Counted from the first letter of the stretch, positions 1 to 12,830 are shown. The stretch is DNA of 64,000 nucleotides from Gremmenia infestans (GCA_032629725.1 JAFEVB010000036.1:1178001-1242000), one strand, 5' to 3'. Notes: a model not told the origin generated them from the letters alone. A program made the numbers and translations.

Positions 1-1948
1 GTCCCGAGCCGCGGAGCATGATCGATTTGGAGGAGAGTTGATATCACACCTGGCAGACCCTCTTAGAGTCATTGCGACGCGACACGAAGAGCTTCGGAAA
101 CGCCATGCGGAATTCGCGGATAAGCTGGAGAAGGAGCGGGAGTCCACTTACGGCGACCTGCGAAAAATGAAAGGGAAATACGATGCCACTTGTCAAGAGG
201 TCGAAAACAAGCGGAAGAAGGCCGAGTCTGCCTTTGATTACTCGAAATCGAAAGCCCAGAATGCATACCAGCAACAGATTCTCGAAATGCATAACGTCAA
301 AAATAGCTACTTAATTGCCATCAATGTAACCAACAAGCAGAAGGAGAAATACTACCATGAGTACGTGCCGGATCTTTTAGACAGTCTGCAGGATCTTTCA
401 GAATCAAAGACAGCGAAGCTCAACGGTATATGGTTATTAGCAGCGCAACTCGAATCTGGAATGTTGAAACGCAGCTCCGACTATATTGCCCATCTTGCGC
501 AAGAGATCCCCCGAAATTTGCCTCCTCTAGACTCAATGATGTTTGTTAGACACAACGCGGGACAGTGGCAAGAACCTGCAAATAAGGTGTTTGAGCCAAG
601 CCCGGTATGGCACGATGACGATGCTATGATCGTGGATGATACTGCGAAAGTCTTTCTCCGGAATGTATTAGGCAAATCCAAGAGCCAATTGGGTGAGCTT
701 AGGAGGGAGGTTGATACGAAGCGGCGAGAAGTGGAAGGCACAAAACGAGTGAAGCAACAGATCAGAGAAGGTAAAGACAAGAGAGATGAAGTAGAAGTTG
801 TCGGATCCATCTTTCGGTTACAGGAAGATTTGCATCAAGTTGATCACAAGCGGTTGACTGCAGAAGTCGAGACCGAGACTATTACTGGGGCTGTAGGGGA
901 TGTTACACTCGGGGCAAAGAGTCACAACTTTAAGTCTCAGACTTTCAAGATACCGACAAACTGTGATTTGTGCGGAGAACGCATATGGGGTCTTTCAGCA
1001 AAGGGGTTTGACTGTCGAGATTGTGGTTACACATGTCACAGCAAATGTGAGATGAAGGTTCCTGCTGAATGTCCTGGAGAACAAACGAAAGAAGAGAAGA
1101 AAAAGCTAAAGCAAGAACGCCAAGAAGCCGCGAATTTTGGAGTCAAGAGCTCTGGTACACCATCAGACAGCGTTGCTGAGCTCCCAGATATGAGTCGCTC
1201 GAACACAATGAACTCTTTGAGCTCCGGATACGCCGCAAGCGCCCACCGCTCAGTGTCAGGTCCTGGTCACCTATCGCCGGCAGATGAGACTCCTCCCGAA
1301 AGACCAGCCTCTCTCAAACCAAACCTTACGGGATCCAGCACACTAAAAAAGAGTAGAATCGTTGCTCCTCCACCTACGGCATACGTTAGTGAATTACCAG
1401 GAAGTCAACCAAACGGCTCAACGCCTTCAATAGCCACCGAGCAAAAAGGGAAGATGATGTATGCCTACGACGCTAATGGCGACGAGGAATTAACAATCAC
1501 TGAAGGCAAAGAAGTCACTATCCTCGAACCAGACGGTAAGTTCGTCTTCTCTTTGTCATCGAACCAAACTAACACGCAAGCAGACGGTGGATGGACCCGT
1601 GTAAAGTCAGGCTGGAAAGAAGGTCTTGTCCCCACCGCATACCTCGAAATGCTTGCCGCGCCGCCAACACCACGCCCCTCATCCATTTACTCCAACTCCG
1701 GCTCATCCGTCGCCGGTTCCGTGCAAGGCAAAAAGCAAGGCCCAGCCGTAGCGCCCAAGCGTGGCGCGAAGAAACTCAAATATGTAGAAGCGCTATACGA
1801 ATACACGGCACAGAGCGATGCGGAACATAATATGAGTGAGGGCGAACGCTTTGTGTTGATCAAGGAGGATCCGGGGGATGGGTGGGCGGAGGTTGAGAAG
1901 GGTGGGCAGATCAAGAGTGTGCCGGCGAATTACGTGCAGGCTGTATAG
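1..1948 (+). CDS. BZZ1: BZZ1-like F-BAR/C1/SH3 actin-assembly protein, 5' partial
   Basis: The frame is open from the first base, so the start and part of the F-BAR domain lie upstream; the first ATG-like codon inside is not the start. In order the protein has a Lys/Glu-rich coiled-coil F-BAR part (to about nt 830), a C1 zinc finger (about nt 920-1075, with the H-C-x2-C ... H-x2-C pattern around CDLCGERIWG and CHSKCEM), a Ser/Pro linker and two SH3 domains (about nt 1446-1656 and 1770-1945, ending in the ALYEY and VPANYV motifs). This order is that of yeast Bzz1, which acts with Las17/WASP and type I myosins at endocytic actin patches. A 48-nt intron at 1536-1583 (GTAAGT, branch ACTAAC, acceptor GCAG) lies in frame without a stop; removing it gives the usual EPDDGGWT of the SH3 fold. 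Family call is secure; the length missing is unknown. Confidence 0.9.
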   Translation, partial: SRAAEHDRFGGELISHLADPLRVIATRHEELRKRHAEFADKLEKERESTYGDLRKMKGKYDATCQEVENKRKKAESAFDYSKSKAQNAYQQQILEMHNVKNSYLIAINVTNKQKEKYYHEYVPDLLDSLQDLSESKTAKLNGIWLLAAQLESGMLKRSSDYIAHLAQEIPRNLPPLDSMMFVRHNAGQWQEPANKVFEPSPVWHDDDAMIVDDTAKVFLRNVLGKSKSQLGELRREVDTKRREVEGTKRVKQQIREGKDKRDEVEVVGSIFRLQEDLHQVDHKRLTAEVETETITGAVGDVTLGAKSHNFKSQTFKIPTNCDLCGERIWGLSAKGFDCRDCGYTCHSKCEMKVPAECPGEQTKEEKKKLKQERQEAANFGVKSSGTPSDSVAELPDMSRSNTMNSLSSGYAASAHRSVSGPGHLSPADETPPERPASLKPNLTGSSTLKKSRIVAPPPTAYVSELPGSQPNGSTPSIATEQKGKMMYAYDANGDEELTITEGKEVTILEPDGKFVFSLSSNQTNTQADGGWTRVKSGWKEGLVPTAYLEMLAAPPTPRPSSIYSNSGSSVAGSVQGKKQGPAVAPKRGAKKLKYVEALYEYTAQSDAEHNMSEGERFVLIKEDPGDGWAEVEKGGQIKSVPANYVQAV

Positions 1949-2406
1949 ATGGCGGGATATGGATCGGTGGCTTTCTTAAATGACCTAAGTTGCGAGCGTT
2001 GCGAGATGATGAATGAGAGAATGACGAGCGAACGTAAAAATGAGTGGGATAGTGCATGCATGCATTCGCGAGGAGTCTTGGGGCCTGTCTGGCATTTTGG
2101 GGGCTTTTATCATTCTGGTGGTATATCTTTTGAGAGCAGGTTAGAAGAAAGGGTGGGTACCAGGATTGTAGATTTGGTTTTGCAAGTCACTGGGTAGGGT
2201 AGGCTCTTGAATTATATTTTTCCTGACTTCATTCCATCTTCTTAATAACACTGCATATTTCCTGGCGCTGTTCTGCTGCAAGGTCCCGAGCCCAAGCCAT
2301 TCTACTCTACTTAACTTAACTTCACTTCATCTCACCACGGAAGAAATTTTCGGGCATGGCAGCGATGTAGACGCCAATACTATGCGTTTGTGTTTTAAGG
2401 GGGTTC

Positions 2407-2430
2407 GAATGAATGAATGAATGAATGAAT
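2407..2430 (+). repeat. GAAT microsatellite, six copies
   Basis: Six consecutive GAAT units downstream of the BZZ1 stop. A simple sequence repeat with no visible function. Confidence 0.9.
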
Positions 2431-4091
2431 GTGTATTTCTATTGACAGCAAGTGCTTTTTTGTCAGTATGTTTCAGCGGGTTTTGAGAGAGATTCGTTTG
2501 CAAGAGTTCCTAGTGATGCATATGCATTTTGCGGGGTGGGGGGTTGAAGTAATCAAGTGACTGAGGCCCAGCATTACTTTGCCCCTGGACGTTTCTTGCT
2601 GCAGAGAAACACATAAGAAAGTAATGTTGGATTGATTTGGAGTCTGGAGAATCTGGTTTGTGGCTGGGAGGAGCGGTATTTATACAGTACTTGATTTGGT
2701 GCAGTAGCCACGCCACGTCTTTGGCGGGAGATTAGCGAGGGTTTCTTTCAGCGGGGTATTGTTTTTTTATTGTATTTCTTGTGAGACAGGGTTTTGGGTG
2801 AGAATCAAGGGCTATAAAAAGTAGAGTACCAGCCAGCATTTAGCTTCGATAGGAACAATAAACTGTACATTGAGAATGTGCATGGCGCGGTCGGAATACA
2901 TGTCCGATTCATTCTTACACTTTGCTTGATCAAGATCCGGAGACTGCAGAACGACCTTTTGCTGTTTATTGCTTGTTGCTTTTGGGGTTCAGGAGGGGAG
3001 GGGAGGGAAGTGATGCGTTGTTGTCAAATACATATTTACTGTCGTTGTTTCCTCCTGTTTGGTGGATACGCGATGGTTTTGTTGCAGCATGACGATGCTT
3101 GAATATGCTTTTGCTTGACAATATGGATGGATCTGATCTTGCATTCACTGACTGGACTTACGATTCATCGAAGGGAGGCAATTCTCGCAGACCTTTGCGT
3201 GCTTCTGCTCGTCAATCAATCCTAATACATATTCTAGTAGACACTGCCAGTCTTACCTTTTATAATAAGAATGAATGGTACTATACGTACCAGTTCAGCT
3301 AGTGTTTAGCGAGTATAAAAACAATGGAATGCAACGATCCTTAGGGACGGTAAAATTGAGGAAACAATATTGGGACACGGTGACCCTTAGTTCGGTCTTG
3401 TCACTCAATCCCTTTCTTCTACAAACCCCTAAAAGGTCTCGCCTTTTCTTCAACTTTACCCTGATTACCAAAATCCTTTTCATGGCGCCCTGAATCTGAA
3501 ATTCGTTTGCTGCTGTCAAAGTCATGTTACAATTTGCTGTCATTACCATACATCTGTCGTTCGATGTATGAATATCCGATGAGCATTCACTCTCCTACGG
3601 CTCAAAGAGTGAGTCAATAAACAAGCCGTGAAGAACATTATTGGCTTTATGATCTCTTCTCTCAAGGTCTGACTCGGCATTCCTAGCATCGGCCTCCACC
3701 TTCAACGCTTTTGGCTATTCGTTATGCTGCCTGCTGATTCCAAGCTTGATTGCATGTCTAGTCTCGTATTAGTAGGTAAATTCTCCCCTCTTCCCTTCTC
3801 TTCTCTTCACTTCACTTTAGAATTCCCGACCCCTAGGGTTTTTGGGCATGCAAATTGTACGCATACACGTCCTCCTGAGCTCTCTCGTGTCGCGTTTAAA
3901 TCGATTGGTTTATTAGATTTCAGGTCTGGGTTGTGAGTCGTAGTCGTGTGTCGTGACTAAAGTGGAGATAAATTACCCTACATTCGTAATATTTCGTTGT
4001 GTGGATCACTTAAAAGGATATAAGATAAGATGTTTGCTTGCATGATTAGTGTGATTTTAAGCTGTGTACTTAAAAATAGAAGGGGGGTGAT

Positions 4092-4134
4092 ACTTGCTTG
4101 CATACGGGGTGGAAGAACAAGTATGCAAGCAAGT
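4092..4134. repeat. Perfect 14-bp inverted repeat with 15-nt spacer
   Basis: ACTTGCTTGCATAC (4092-4105) is followed after 15 nt by its exact reverse complement (4121-4134). It could form a hairpin in RNA or a cruciform in DNA. No T-run follows, so it does not look like a bacterial-type terminator; it lies in gene-free DNA. Confidence 0.8.
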
Positions 4135-4802
4135 GGGTTTTGCGGATTGTTGGATTGAGTTAGGAGGTCGCTCTGCTTAATGGATACGCGATGGATGGGA
4201 TGGGGTGGGATGGTTAGTTGCACTAATCTGCGTCGTCATCAGAATCGGCTGTGCTCGTACATACTTATTAGTTGCTTGGCTCGATTTGACTTTGCTTGGG
4301 AACATCCCAACACGTCGGATCCTTCTCGTATATTAGGGGTCTTGTTCCTCCCTTCTCGCCTCAACCCAATCAACTAACGTCCCATATCCATATTTCTCTG
4401 CTATGTTAGTATGCTCTTACTTTTAGGTACTTCGTAGTTTTTACTATTGGAGGACATTTTGCTAGATCTGGATATGTATTGCAGATGGATCGACTTAGTG
4501 CGCGGCGAGGTTTTTTAAGCTTGCAGTGTATTTCTCCTGTATTATACTCCCGCTTAAGCTGTCATATAATCATGGAATCTCAATTAAGACGTTGAAAGTT
4601 GACAGATGAAGGTGGATAAGTAGAGACAGGACTTTTATTTTTGATACCTAGTCTCGATGCGGAAGATTGAAAGCTACGAAGTACATTGATTCACTCGATA
4701 GTATTATCGCTAAATTCTAGCATTGCTGTCAAGGATATGAAATGTTCGGATGTATTTATTAGTACTGAGATTTAGGTAACATCATTCATTAAACAGAATC
4801 GG

Positions 4803-4877
4803 GACTCCATCGCTCAGCGGTAGAGCTTTCAAACTTGTAGTGTTCATTGTAAAGATGATTTGGGATCTAGTCGAGGA
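4803..4877 (+). pseudogene. Degenerate tRNA-Thr(TGT)-like relic
   Basis: A good D-arm/A-box (CGCTCAGCGGTAGAGC, with GCTC pairing GAGC) is followed by an anticodon-loop-like ACTTGTAG and, 20-odd nt later, a weak B-box (GGGATCTAGTC). The order and spelling resemble fungal tRNA-Thr(UGU) as I remember it. The acceptor stem pairs at only about four of seven positions and the anticodon stem is broken, so it cannot be a working tRNA. It may be a chance A-box. Confidence 0.35.
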
Positions 4878-7283
4878 CAAGCCATGACATAGTCTTTTGC
4901 AGCGTTTTCGTTGTGCATGCTGAGTCTTCCTTTAGTTGCGTAGGATTTATATCTACATATAGGCAGCTTGGTTGATTGATCTGAAGAGGTGAGGCGGCAA
5001 GGAATGCGTCTTTGATCCACCCACCCACCCGAGACGTTCATGGCGGAGCCGAGCCTGAATAGGGATATTTGTATTTATATGAGTGGTAGCTATGAGAGTA
5101 GCAACAACATCGTCGGAAACAGGGCAAGTACGCATATACTAGAGGCAGGTGTGCAGCTAGGCAGAAGCACGCAAAGTCTTGGGTATGGGTATGATTGGTT
5201 TTTCAACCACACCACACTTTGTATTCATTCGAAGAAGTGAATTCACTAGCCGATGGCCGTGATCATTCGTTCGTTCGTTGCTGTCTGTCTGTCAATGAGC
5301 TTTTTGCTGTCATTCTTTCTTTCTCGACGTCAGCTAGGATGCCTTGAGCACTGCATCTATGTATATGAAACCGTACTGCATTTATAGTTGCAAGTTTTTC
5401 GAAGCCATGACGCAGAAATGGGGTGGGGTTGGAGGCCAGCAGATTATGCTCTCGAAGGTAATCTTGGGGTAATGTGATGAGCGAGGAGGTATGTTGCTGC
5501 GCTCAGTATATATACATAGGTTCCGCGCGCTCATTCCTTGCGTAGAATAGAAGTGTAGGAGCACGTGAAAGATTGGTGGAATGCCGGCAGTTTAGAGTTG
5601 TGAGAATTAACACGAGGAAAGAGTTTGCCTTGGTATAAGGACAGGAGAAGAAATACTATGCCTAGAAGGGTCGGCTTGGAGTCTCCAAGAAATTTGTTGG
5701 AAGAAGAGATAAAATTGACGGCTAGACTTGGATGCTGAACTGCGTGCCAAGTGAAGATATAGAATGCTGCTTCACACGTGGTATCGTATACCAGAGACCA
5801 CTTTCAAGTGGAGGAAGGCGCTGCTGACATCATGTTGCCATTGCGTGAGTAATCAGCTGAGCGAGGTCAACAGAGGTGAGCCAGGAATTTCAAGAAGCCA
5901 AACGAGTAATACGAAGTTTTTGAAAATACTGCATTAAACAAATCAATCACTTGCTCTTGCAGAAGTTTCACCTTTTCGTAAAACAATGCGTTGTTCAAAA
6001 TCTAAAACCTGAATTCAGAGGCCTTTCAGGGAAAACCCCAAGATGTTTCGCCGTCGTTCAATCGCCAACACGACACGGCTGCCAAGTTGCTAAGCCGTAT
6101 CAGGGATGCCTGAGTGGCAATTTCTTGGGTACCATGTTGTAAATGCAAAACACGTTTCTGTCGAACCTTTGCAAGTGTACAATACAAGTCTCTGTACAAC
6201 ACAGGAATAAAGGCACATACATGTGAAACAACGGTAGTTATGACGATGACTTGTGTTGTCTACTGTATGTTGGAAGTATGAATAGATTTAAGAATTAAGA
6301 AATGTTGGAATGACGACAGATCTTCGGGTTGACCTCGTACAGTAAGGACCCAGTAAACCTCGCCTCGTGTGGTTTCCCTGTACCTTTGATTTTGGAGGGG
6401 AAGCGCATGCCGCATAAGAAGAATAAAATCCTAATTAGGAAGGATGTGGATGCATCGCAGCGTATCCAATGATCCAACAATCTCGCTTGATTGCGCTCTT
6501 CAGTCAATTCGAATCCTGCAAACTGATTGGGTGGATGAGGAAGCTGCAGACAGCGAACAGAGAGATGAGGATGTTCACGACGAGAGTGAGTTTGAAACAA
6601 TCCAAGATGAGCAAGAGGGGAAAGAAGCGTGGGGCAGTGCAGAGGAGGGAAAAAGGGGCAGATGCAGATAGAATGGAAGCCGTAGCCTGTTGCAGATATC
6701 GGGGTTGTCTAGCACGGCTGATAGTCCAACTTTTTACCCGCCTCCGTATGGCGACGGCTCTTCACACAATATCCACAATGAAATCCGGTCCCTGCATTGA
6801 CTCCACTCGGGCTCCACTCTGACCCCACTTGTGCCATTCGCACTGGCCCAAAGCATGGGATGGGACCCACTTGCCAAGCCTTAACCCCCGTTCGTGGCCC
6901 CACTCTTTCTCCTGACTTTCATGACATCGGCTGGCGCTAGTGAAATACCCCTGCAAAGTCAATCTCTCTATGGTTGTCCTCCCTTCACTCCCTTCACTGC
7001 TCTCTTCCTTTTCTCTCTCTTCAAACAACTTTCAACGACCTCACCAAGTTATTTGAATCCGCATCATCCAGGCACACTCACTCTTTCGTGTTGCCTCCTT
7101 CCGTACCAGCTTCTTAATTGACCATTTCTTTGAACGCTCTCTCACTCTCTTGAGACGTTCCTTCCCCATCTATCAACATTTTTTAGCCATTTCTAGTTGG
7201 ATTTTTGTATTGAACTGAACTGTCCGCGACATCTTTCTACCAAAAACCAGCCATTGTTATCTGCTATCAGCTATTTTATCACA

Positions 7284-8805
7284 ATGAAGACCTTCAGCGC
7301 CATCGCAGCATTGGCAGCAGTTAGCTCCGTATACGCCGTCCCAACCCCCACAGAAGAGTTGGTCCCACGATCATCGTCATCTGGTACCGCGACCACTTCC
7401 TCGGTCGGAAGCCTAACTCCCGTCACAGTCAAGGGAAATGGTACGCATTGAATCCTTCATTCCATGTGGAGTACAACATACAACACAATATCAGTTGCTA
7501 ATTGTCAACCTCTAGCTTTCTGGGTAGGAGACACCCGATTCTACATGCGTGGTGTGGACTGGCAGCCAGGTGGTTCGTCCGACCCGACGGACCCCATGGC
7601 CGATGAGGCTACTTGCACCCGTGATATCGCAGAGTTCAAAAAGCTGGGCTTGAACGCTGTCCGTGTCTACACGGTCGACAACACCGCCAACCACGACACC
7701 TGCATGAAGGCTTTGGACGATGCTGGAATCTATTTGGTGCTCGATGTCAACACCCCCAAGTACTCCCTCAACCGGGCTACTCCTTCCCCATCCTACAACG
7801 CCCCTTACCTTCAATCCCTCTTCGCGACCATTGATTCATTTGCCAAGTACAACAACACCCTGGCTTTCTTCTCTGGAAACGAGGTTATCAACGATGACAC
7901 CACCACGGCCTGTGCGCCCTATGTCAAGGCTGTCACTCGTGACATGAGACAGTACATTGGAAGCCAAGGATACCGTAAGATTCCTGTCGGATACTCTGCC
8001 GCCGATGTTGAGTCCAACCGATATGAAATGGCTGCGTACATGAACTGCGGTACTGATGATGAGCGCTCGGATTTCTACGCTTTCAACGACTACTCGTGGT
8101 GTGATCCTTCTTCTTTCGCGACTGCTTGGTCCACCAAGATTGAGAAGTTGGCCGGATACGGTCTCCCCATTTTGTAAGTCATTTCCCAATAGGTGGTGCA
8201 AGACATAGCTGACTCTTCCAAGCCTATCTGAGTATGGTTGCAACACCAACACCCGCAAGTTCGAGGAAGTTGCATCTCTCTATGGCAGTGACACATCTGC
8301 TGTCTACTCTGGTGGTCTCGTCTATGAATACTCCGAGGAGGGAAGCAAGTACGGTCTCGTCACCATCTCTGGAAGCGACGTTACCGAAGGCCCAGATTTC
8401 ACTGCTCTCCAGACTGCTTTGGCCGCCCAAGCCAACCCAACTGGTGACGGAGGATACAACGCCACTGGTGGTGCTAGTGCTTGCCCTGCCCAGTCCGACA
8501 GCTGGGACGTCTCCGGTGACTCTCTTCCAGCCATCCCACTAAAGGCCGCCGCCATGATGAAGAGCGGTGCAGGAACTGGACCTGGTCTCACTGGTGCTGG
8601 ATCCCAAAACGCAGGTGACACTTCCCCTGGTACTGCTACCGCCGGCTCTGGATCCGTCTCCGCTGTCTCAACAGGTGGTGCTTCCAGCTCATCTGGTTCG
8701 TCCAAGAAGAGTGCCGCTTCTTCCCTTAGCCCTATGGACTTCCGTCCCATGGCCATCTCTGGTGTCGTGTTGTTCTTCTCGTTCTTCGGCGCCATGTTGC
8801 TTTAA
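7284..8805 (+). CDS. gel1: 1,3-beta-glucanosyltransferase, GH72 (Gel/Gas family), GPI-anchored
   Basis: Three exons (7284-7440, 7516-8173, 8223-8805) give 465 aa. The protein has a signal peptide (MKTFSAIAALAAVSSVYA), a GH72 catalytic domain, and a Ser/Gly-rich tail ending in a hydrophobic C-terminus as in GPI-anchored proteins. Residue E175 (FFSGNEVIND) fits the acid/base glutamate and E275 (LPIFLSEYGC) the nucleophile. No C-terminal Cys-rich CBM43 (X8) domain is present, so this is the GH72-minus type. The family cleaves and re-joins beta-1,3-glucan chains outside the plasma membrane to build the cell wall. The start is the only ATG giving a signal peptide. The exact paralogue number (gel1 versus others) is uncertain. 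Confidence 0.93.
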
Positions 8806-11800
8806 TTCAATAATGAGCATGATGTGTACATAAGGGAGAAGCATATGATAGGCTCCAAGGGTTTGTAAAGTTGCGGTGGGAATCTTGGATAAAGTAAAGA
8901 ATGGGTCAGGGGTGGAGGAATGAGTCCTCCACCTCAACCCTCCAGCGTGTTTGCGTGCCAGCATTTCCGGTGTTTAGCTGCTTTCCTTGTGTTTTCCGTT
9001 CAGAGTTGTTTATTTCTGCTGGGCCACGACTTGGTCTGTCGTCGGATCGTCGGATCGGATCAGCGTCGTATTCCATACGCTGTATGGGAATCAATAGAGA
9101 ATAGGATACTTACCTTTTAATGTTCATTTCTGTGCTGGCAAATACATGTAACGGTGAAATCGTAGCCTTGAAAATTCTTGTCTCCTGAAGCAAACTCCTA
9201 GCCCTTTCGCCGCAAACATAGTAGCCACTTCCCTGTCTATATAGAGAGCTATTCACTCCATCTCAGTACTTTTTCACACACATCGTAATCAACACGGATA
9301 TGAGACACTCTGCTCCAACACGGAACGGTATCTTAGGTTCTCCTATCCTCGAGCTAGAGAAAGCGTCTAGCATGCAATTAGAATATGACGAATGTGGGAC
9401 TTGCTCCTGAAAGGAAATTCAATTTCAAATCTGCTGTCAAGAAGAATCTACGGTCAGTTTTTAGAACTACACACGTCTATACATACGTATTTTCCGAATA
9501 TCTCTATCCATCCCCTTTACTTATTTGCTTCTTTCCTTTATTCAAATCGGTCAAGTGATAACTGCATAGATAAAGGCACGGACGGGACGCAGGCTTGGCT
9601 TGGTCGGACATTTCGAAGATTTGTTTATTTGTGTCTTTGCAAGAAAGAGGGTTGGTTATGCATGGCATGTTTTATATGGTAGAGTTGCTTCTAGTGTAGG
9701 TATATTATTTGGGTTTTTTGCTTTTTGGCAGGTGAAAATGTTATTCGTTGCGGGGGAGGGGGGGAGGGGGGATTGGGTTTAAGAGATGGCGTTATTCCTG
9801 GTTCTTGTTGTGTGGGTATATATATAAAGCACGCTTCTATCTATCCTGTTACAATGCAATTGGAACGACCACGTTGGTGGTTTGGGTGGTGCGTGATGTA
9901 TACCTGGGTATGTTAGACGAATGAGGGGCTGGGGAAGGTTGTTGATATCTTTCATGATGCTAGGGGTGGTGTTTGGTGAGGTGGGGTGAATCAGAGGGGG
10001 TTGCTGGTAAGTGGTTTGCTGTCATTTGTTCGGCTGTTTATTCGTTTGTTTTCTCCTTCTAAGATATTTCATCATTTTATGCAAGAATAAGTGTCTTGAT
10101 GAGATGTTTCAGCGAGGGATGCATCCAGATATTGCGGCGTTTTCGATTAGACACTGGTAGCCTGGATTACAGAGCGATATCTCAACTTCGCCCGAGGGTT
10201 TGTACTTCCACCGAGGAAACCATTGAGAACAAGGACAACGATGGATCCAGAGGGGAGATGGGTTTGGCACGGGAAGGTATATAGAAGATGGCTTTCCTAC
10301 CTATCGGAAGCGCCAGACCGTACTTGGGTCATGCTGGTCGACATGGACCTGACCAAGGCCGGCGAAAACGCACTTTTCCCTAAGACCGGAACTCTAGTAG
10401 CAATCGCATAGGCAGATAAGAACTTTAAGCATGCACATCGATGGTCGGGCAAGGTCTAAACACATGGAAACTGGATGAGATGAGAAGTGTTTGCTGTCAA
10501 GGGATTTAAAGTCGGTCGTTATTTAGTCAGCCGGTCATTGAAATGATGAATCATAGTTGGGTTTGCTTTGCTGGTCAGCTGGCTGCTTATACCATTCTAT
10601 GGCAAGTCAAGTCAGGAAAATTGTACGTATAACAAGCAAGCCCCGACCCCAACCAGTGGGACATCCGATGTCATTATAGCAACTGTCTATAGATTCTATT
10701 TGTTACCAGGTGAGCGATTTATATCCTGTTCTAGTTTATTTTGCAGAAGCTGGTACTTGTAAGTGAATCGATCGAGTGATTGAACTTCTACTCGTGCGTG
10801 CAAGAAGTTCGGGGTATAAATTGAGAAGAAAAGGCGAAGACCATTCAAGCAAGCCATCATATACCATTGCATAACAAGTTTGACTGTGGAAAGAAGCACG
10901 CACGGTTGATCCATAGCATACACCTGGCTTGTTCTTTCTCTTTCACCCCTTAGTGAAGGAGCGAAAAGTATACACCAGCAAAAGTAGACGAGGTAGTATG
11001 GTCGAAAGTTAGTCTGTGAAATTTGCTGTCGAGAGGAAGCTGTTGTCAAACGGGTATTCGTTTGTCTGCTAGTGAATGAAAACTTCTTCACATCGTTTCC
11101 CCGAATTCTAAGCTGCGCCAATAGCAGCAGCTGGCGAACGCATTCCTAAGTTTTATTCTTCACAGGCTTTACATCTATTACCAGCGCAAACTCGACTCAA
11201 TTCTTCCCAGTACACTGTTTGTGTTTTGAATACATTATAAGGTTACCTAGGTGTTCTTTTATATCCCTTGTTTTTAAAGAGGATCTGAAAAGAAAATGAA
11301 CAACAATTCACTCCAAGTGCTGGAATTTTATATGTGCATTAAGTTATAAATTGCGGGATGGGGCTATAGAGCTAGCCATGCGACTTGAACAAAATGATGC
11401 AAGGCCTAGCTACTCGTCTCAGGCGGAGATATGTACAAGGAAGCTAGAGACTTTCCGGATACGGAGGAGATCCTCCCTACTCTCATCAACCCCTCCCTCA
11501 ACACGTCCCGCCTCTACTGTATCAGCTTTCAGTCGCTGAGCGAGATGATTTGCTGTCAAAAAAATAAAATACTGTCAAGAAGAAACATGTTACGACGAGT
11601 GGATGGATTGAATGTGCTTTATTAGAAGGGTTTCCTTCAAATCATAAACTGACTAGGCAAGGCCAAATACAATTCACAATATACGGCACTGGTTACTTCT
11701 TTTCGTAGTCATACGCAAGCATCTAAAGCATTTGGAGCATTCATTGGTTTTCATCTCCGCGGCAACGTCGGTCCAGATTGATTTCTCGTTCATGAGCCAT

Positions 11801-12830
11801 TCCTCGAGATTTTATACTTTCTGGTTTGAAATTGACATGTCGATTTGAGTGACTCACTGCGATTCACGGTTCAAGCATTGCCTGGGTGCCGGTAGCTAGG
11901 GGTATAAATTGACGGCTATGGCGGGATATATGGCCAAGTAAGCAAGAATAAGCATCATGGAGAACATGATGGAGGAAGGGTAATGTTCTGCGGAGAGGAG
12001 AAGATCGGTTTCTTGATTTCTAATAAGCGCTGCGTATTTTCTTGGAAGGGCCGAGTGTAATAAACCTGCAACCGAAAACTCTGTGATTCCTTGTTTGGTC
12101 GAGAGTTGATTTGCTATCAAGTATCTATACTAGCCGCTCTTGCATAATTCACCCTTTAGAGTAAAAACTTAGAGATCCAGGGAGTGGGAGCAATCCCGAG
12201 ACATGTAGCCTAGACTAGCGTTTAGATCTACGGTTACTTAACCATAGGTAGGTAAGTATTTCAACGGTAGGGAACCATAGTGTGGTCAGACGAAGGCGTA
12301 CTCTACCTTTTATAAGCACATTTAAGGTTATTTACCATTATTGTTCCCGAAAGTGGTCCCAGCAAAATCCCTCAAGGTAGGTAACCTCGCATTGCATTTT
12401 GAGATGGCGTTGAACTTCATTAGGACATCGCAGCAGTGGTTATACTAGTCCGCCCATCTCGTCTTCTAATACTTCGTACAAATGCGGGCTACTCTGACGT
12501 TCCGGCGGTGATTGACTTGATTGGCTATTACCCTTATTATCACCACCCTTTGCCTGCATATTATAGCGTACTTCGTACTCCCGCGCGGCTTAGCTAATAC
12601 AAATATGCAAATCCAGGGTAGAGTAGCAAATCAAAACAGTCACCGCCTTGAATTGGGGTACAACGATCTTTATGAATCCTAAATCATTGGTATTAGGATT
12701 GGGGGATCGGAGTTGACGGATTCAGATTTGAAATCGATGGCCTCTAATCTTGTATATATTTCGTTGAACACCCTGATGTCGCAGTCTATCTCTTACTAGC
12801 CTCTCATCAAGTATAATAACTTGTTCAAAC
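8806..12830. other. Gene-poor intergenic DNA, 4.0 kb
   Basis: No convincing gene on either strand; open frames are short and of non-protein composition. It carries at least five copies of the GCTGTCA core (9433, 10018, 10493, 11552 and a GCTGTCG form at 11025), TACTTCGTAC at 12470 and 12569, and an ACCTAGGT palindrome at 11245-11252. Confidence 0.6.

Larger units (their letters stand above)
1949..7283. other. Gene-poor intergenic DNA, 5.3 kb
   Basis: No reading frame here has protein-like composition or joins to another by plausible introns. It holds a six-copy GAAT microsatellite (2407-2430), a perfect inverted repeat (4092-4134), a tRNA-Thr-like relic (about 4803-4877), several copies of TTTGCTGTCA, and from about 6950 a C/T-rich leader of the GH72 gene. 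It could contain non-coding transcripts, but nothing in the sequence proves one. Confidence 0.6.
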
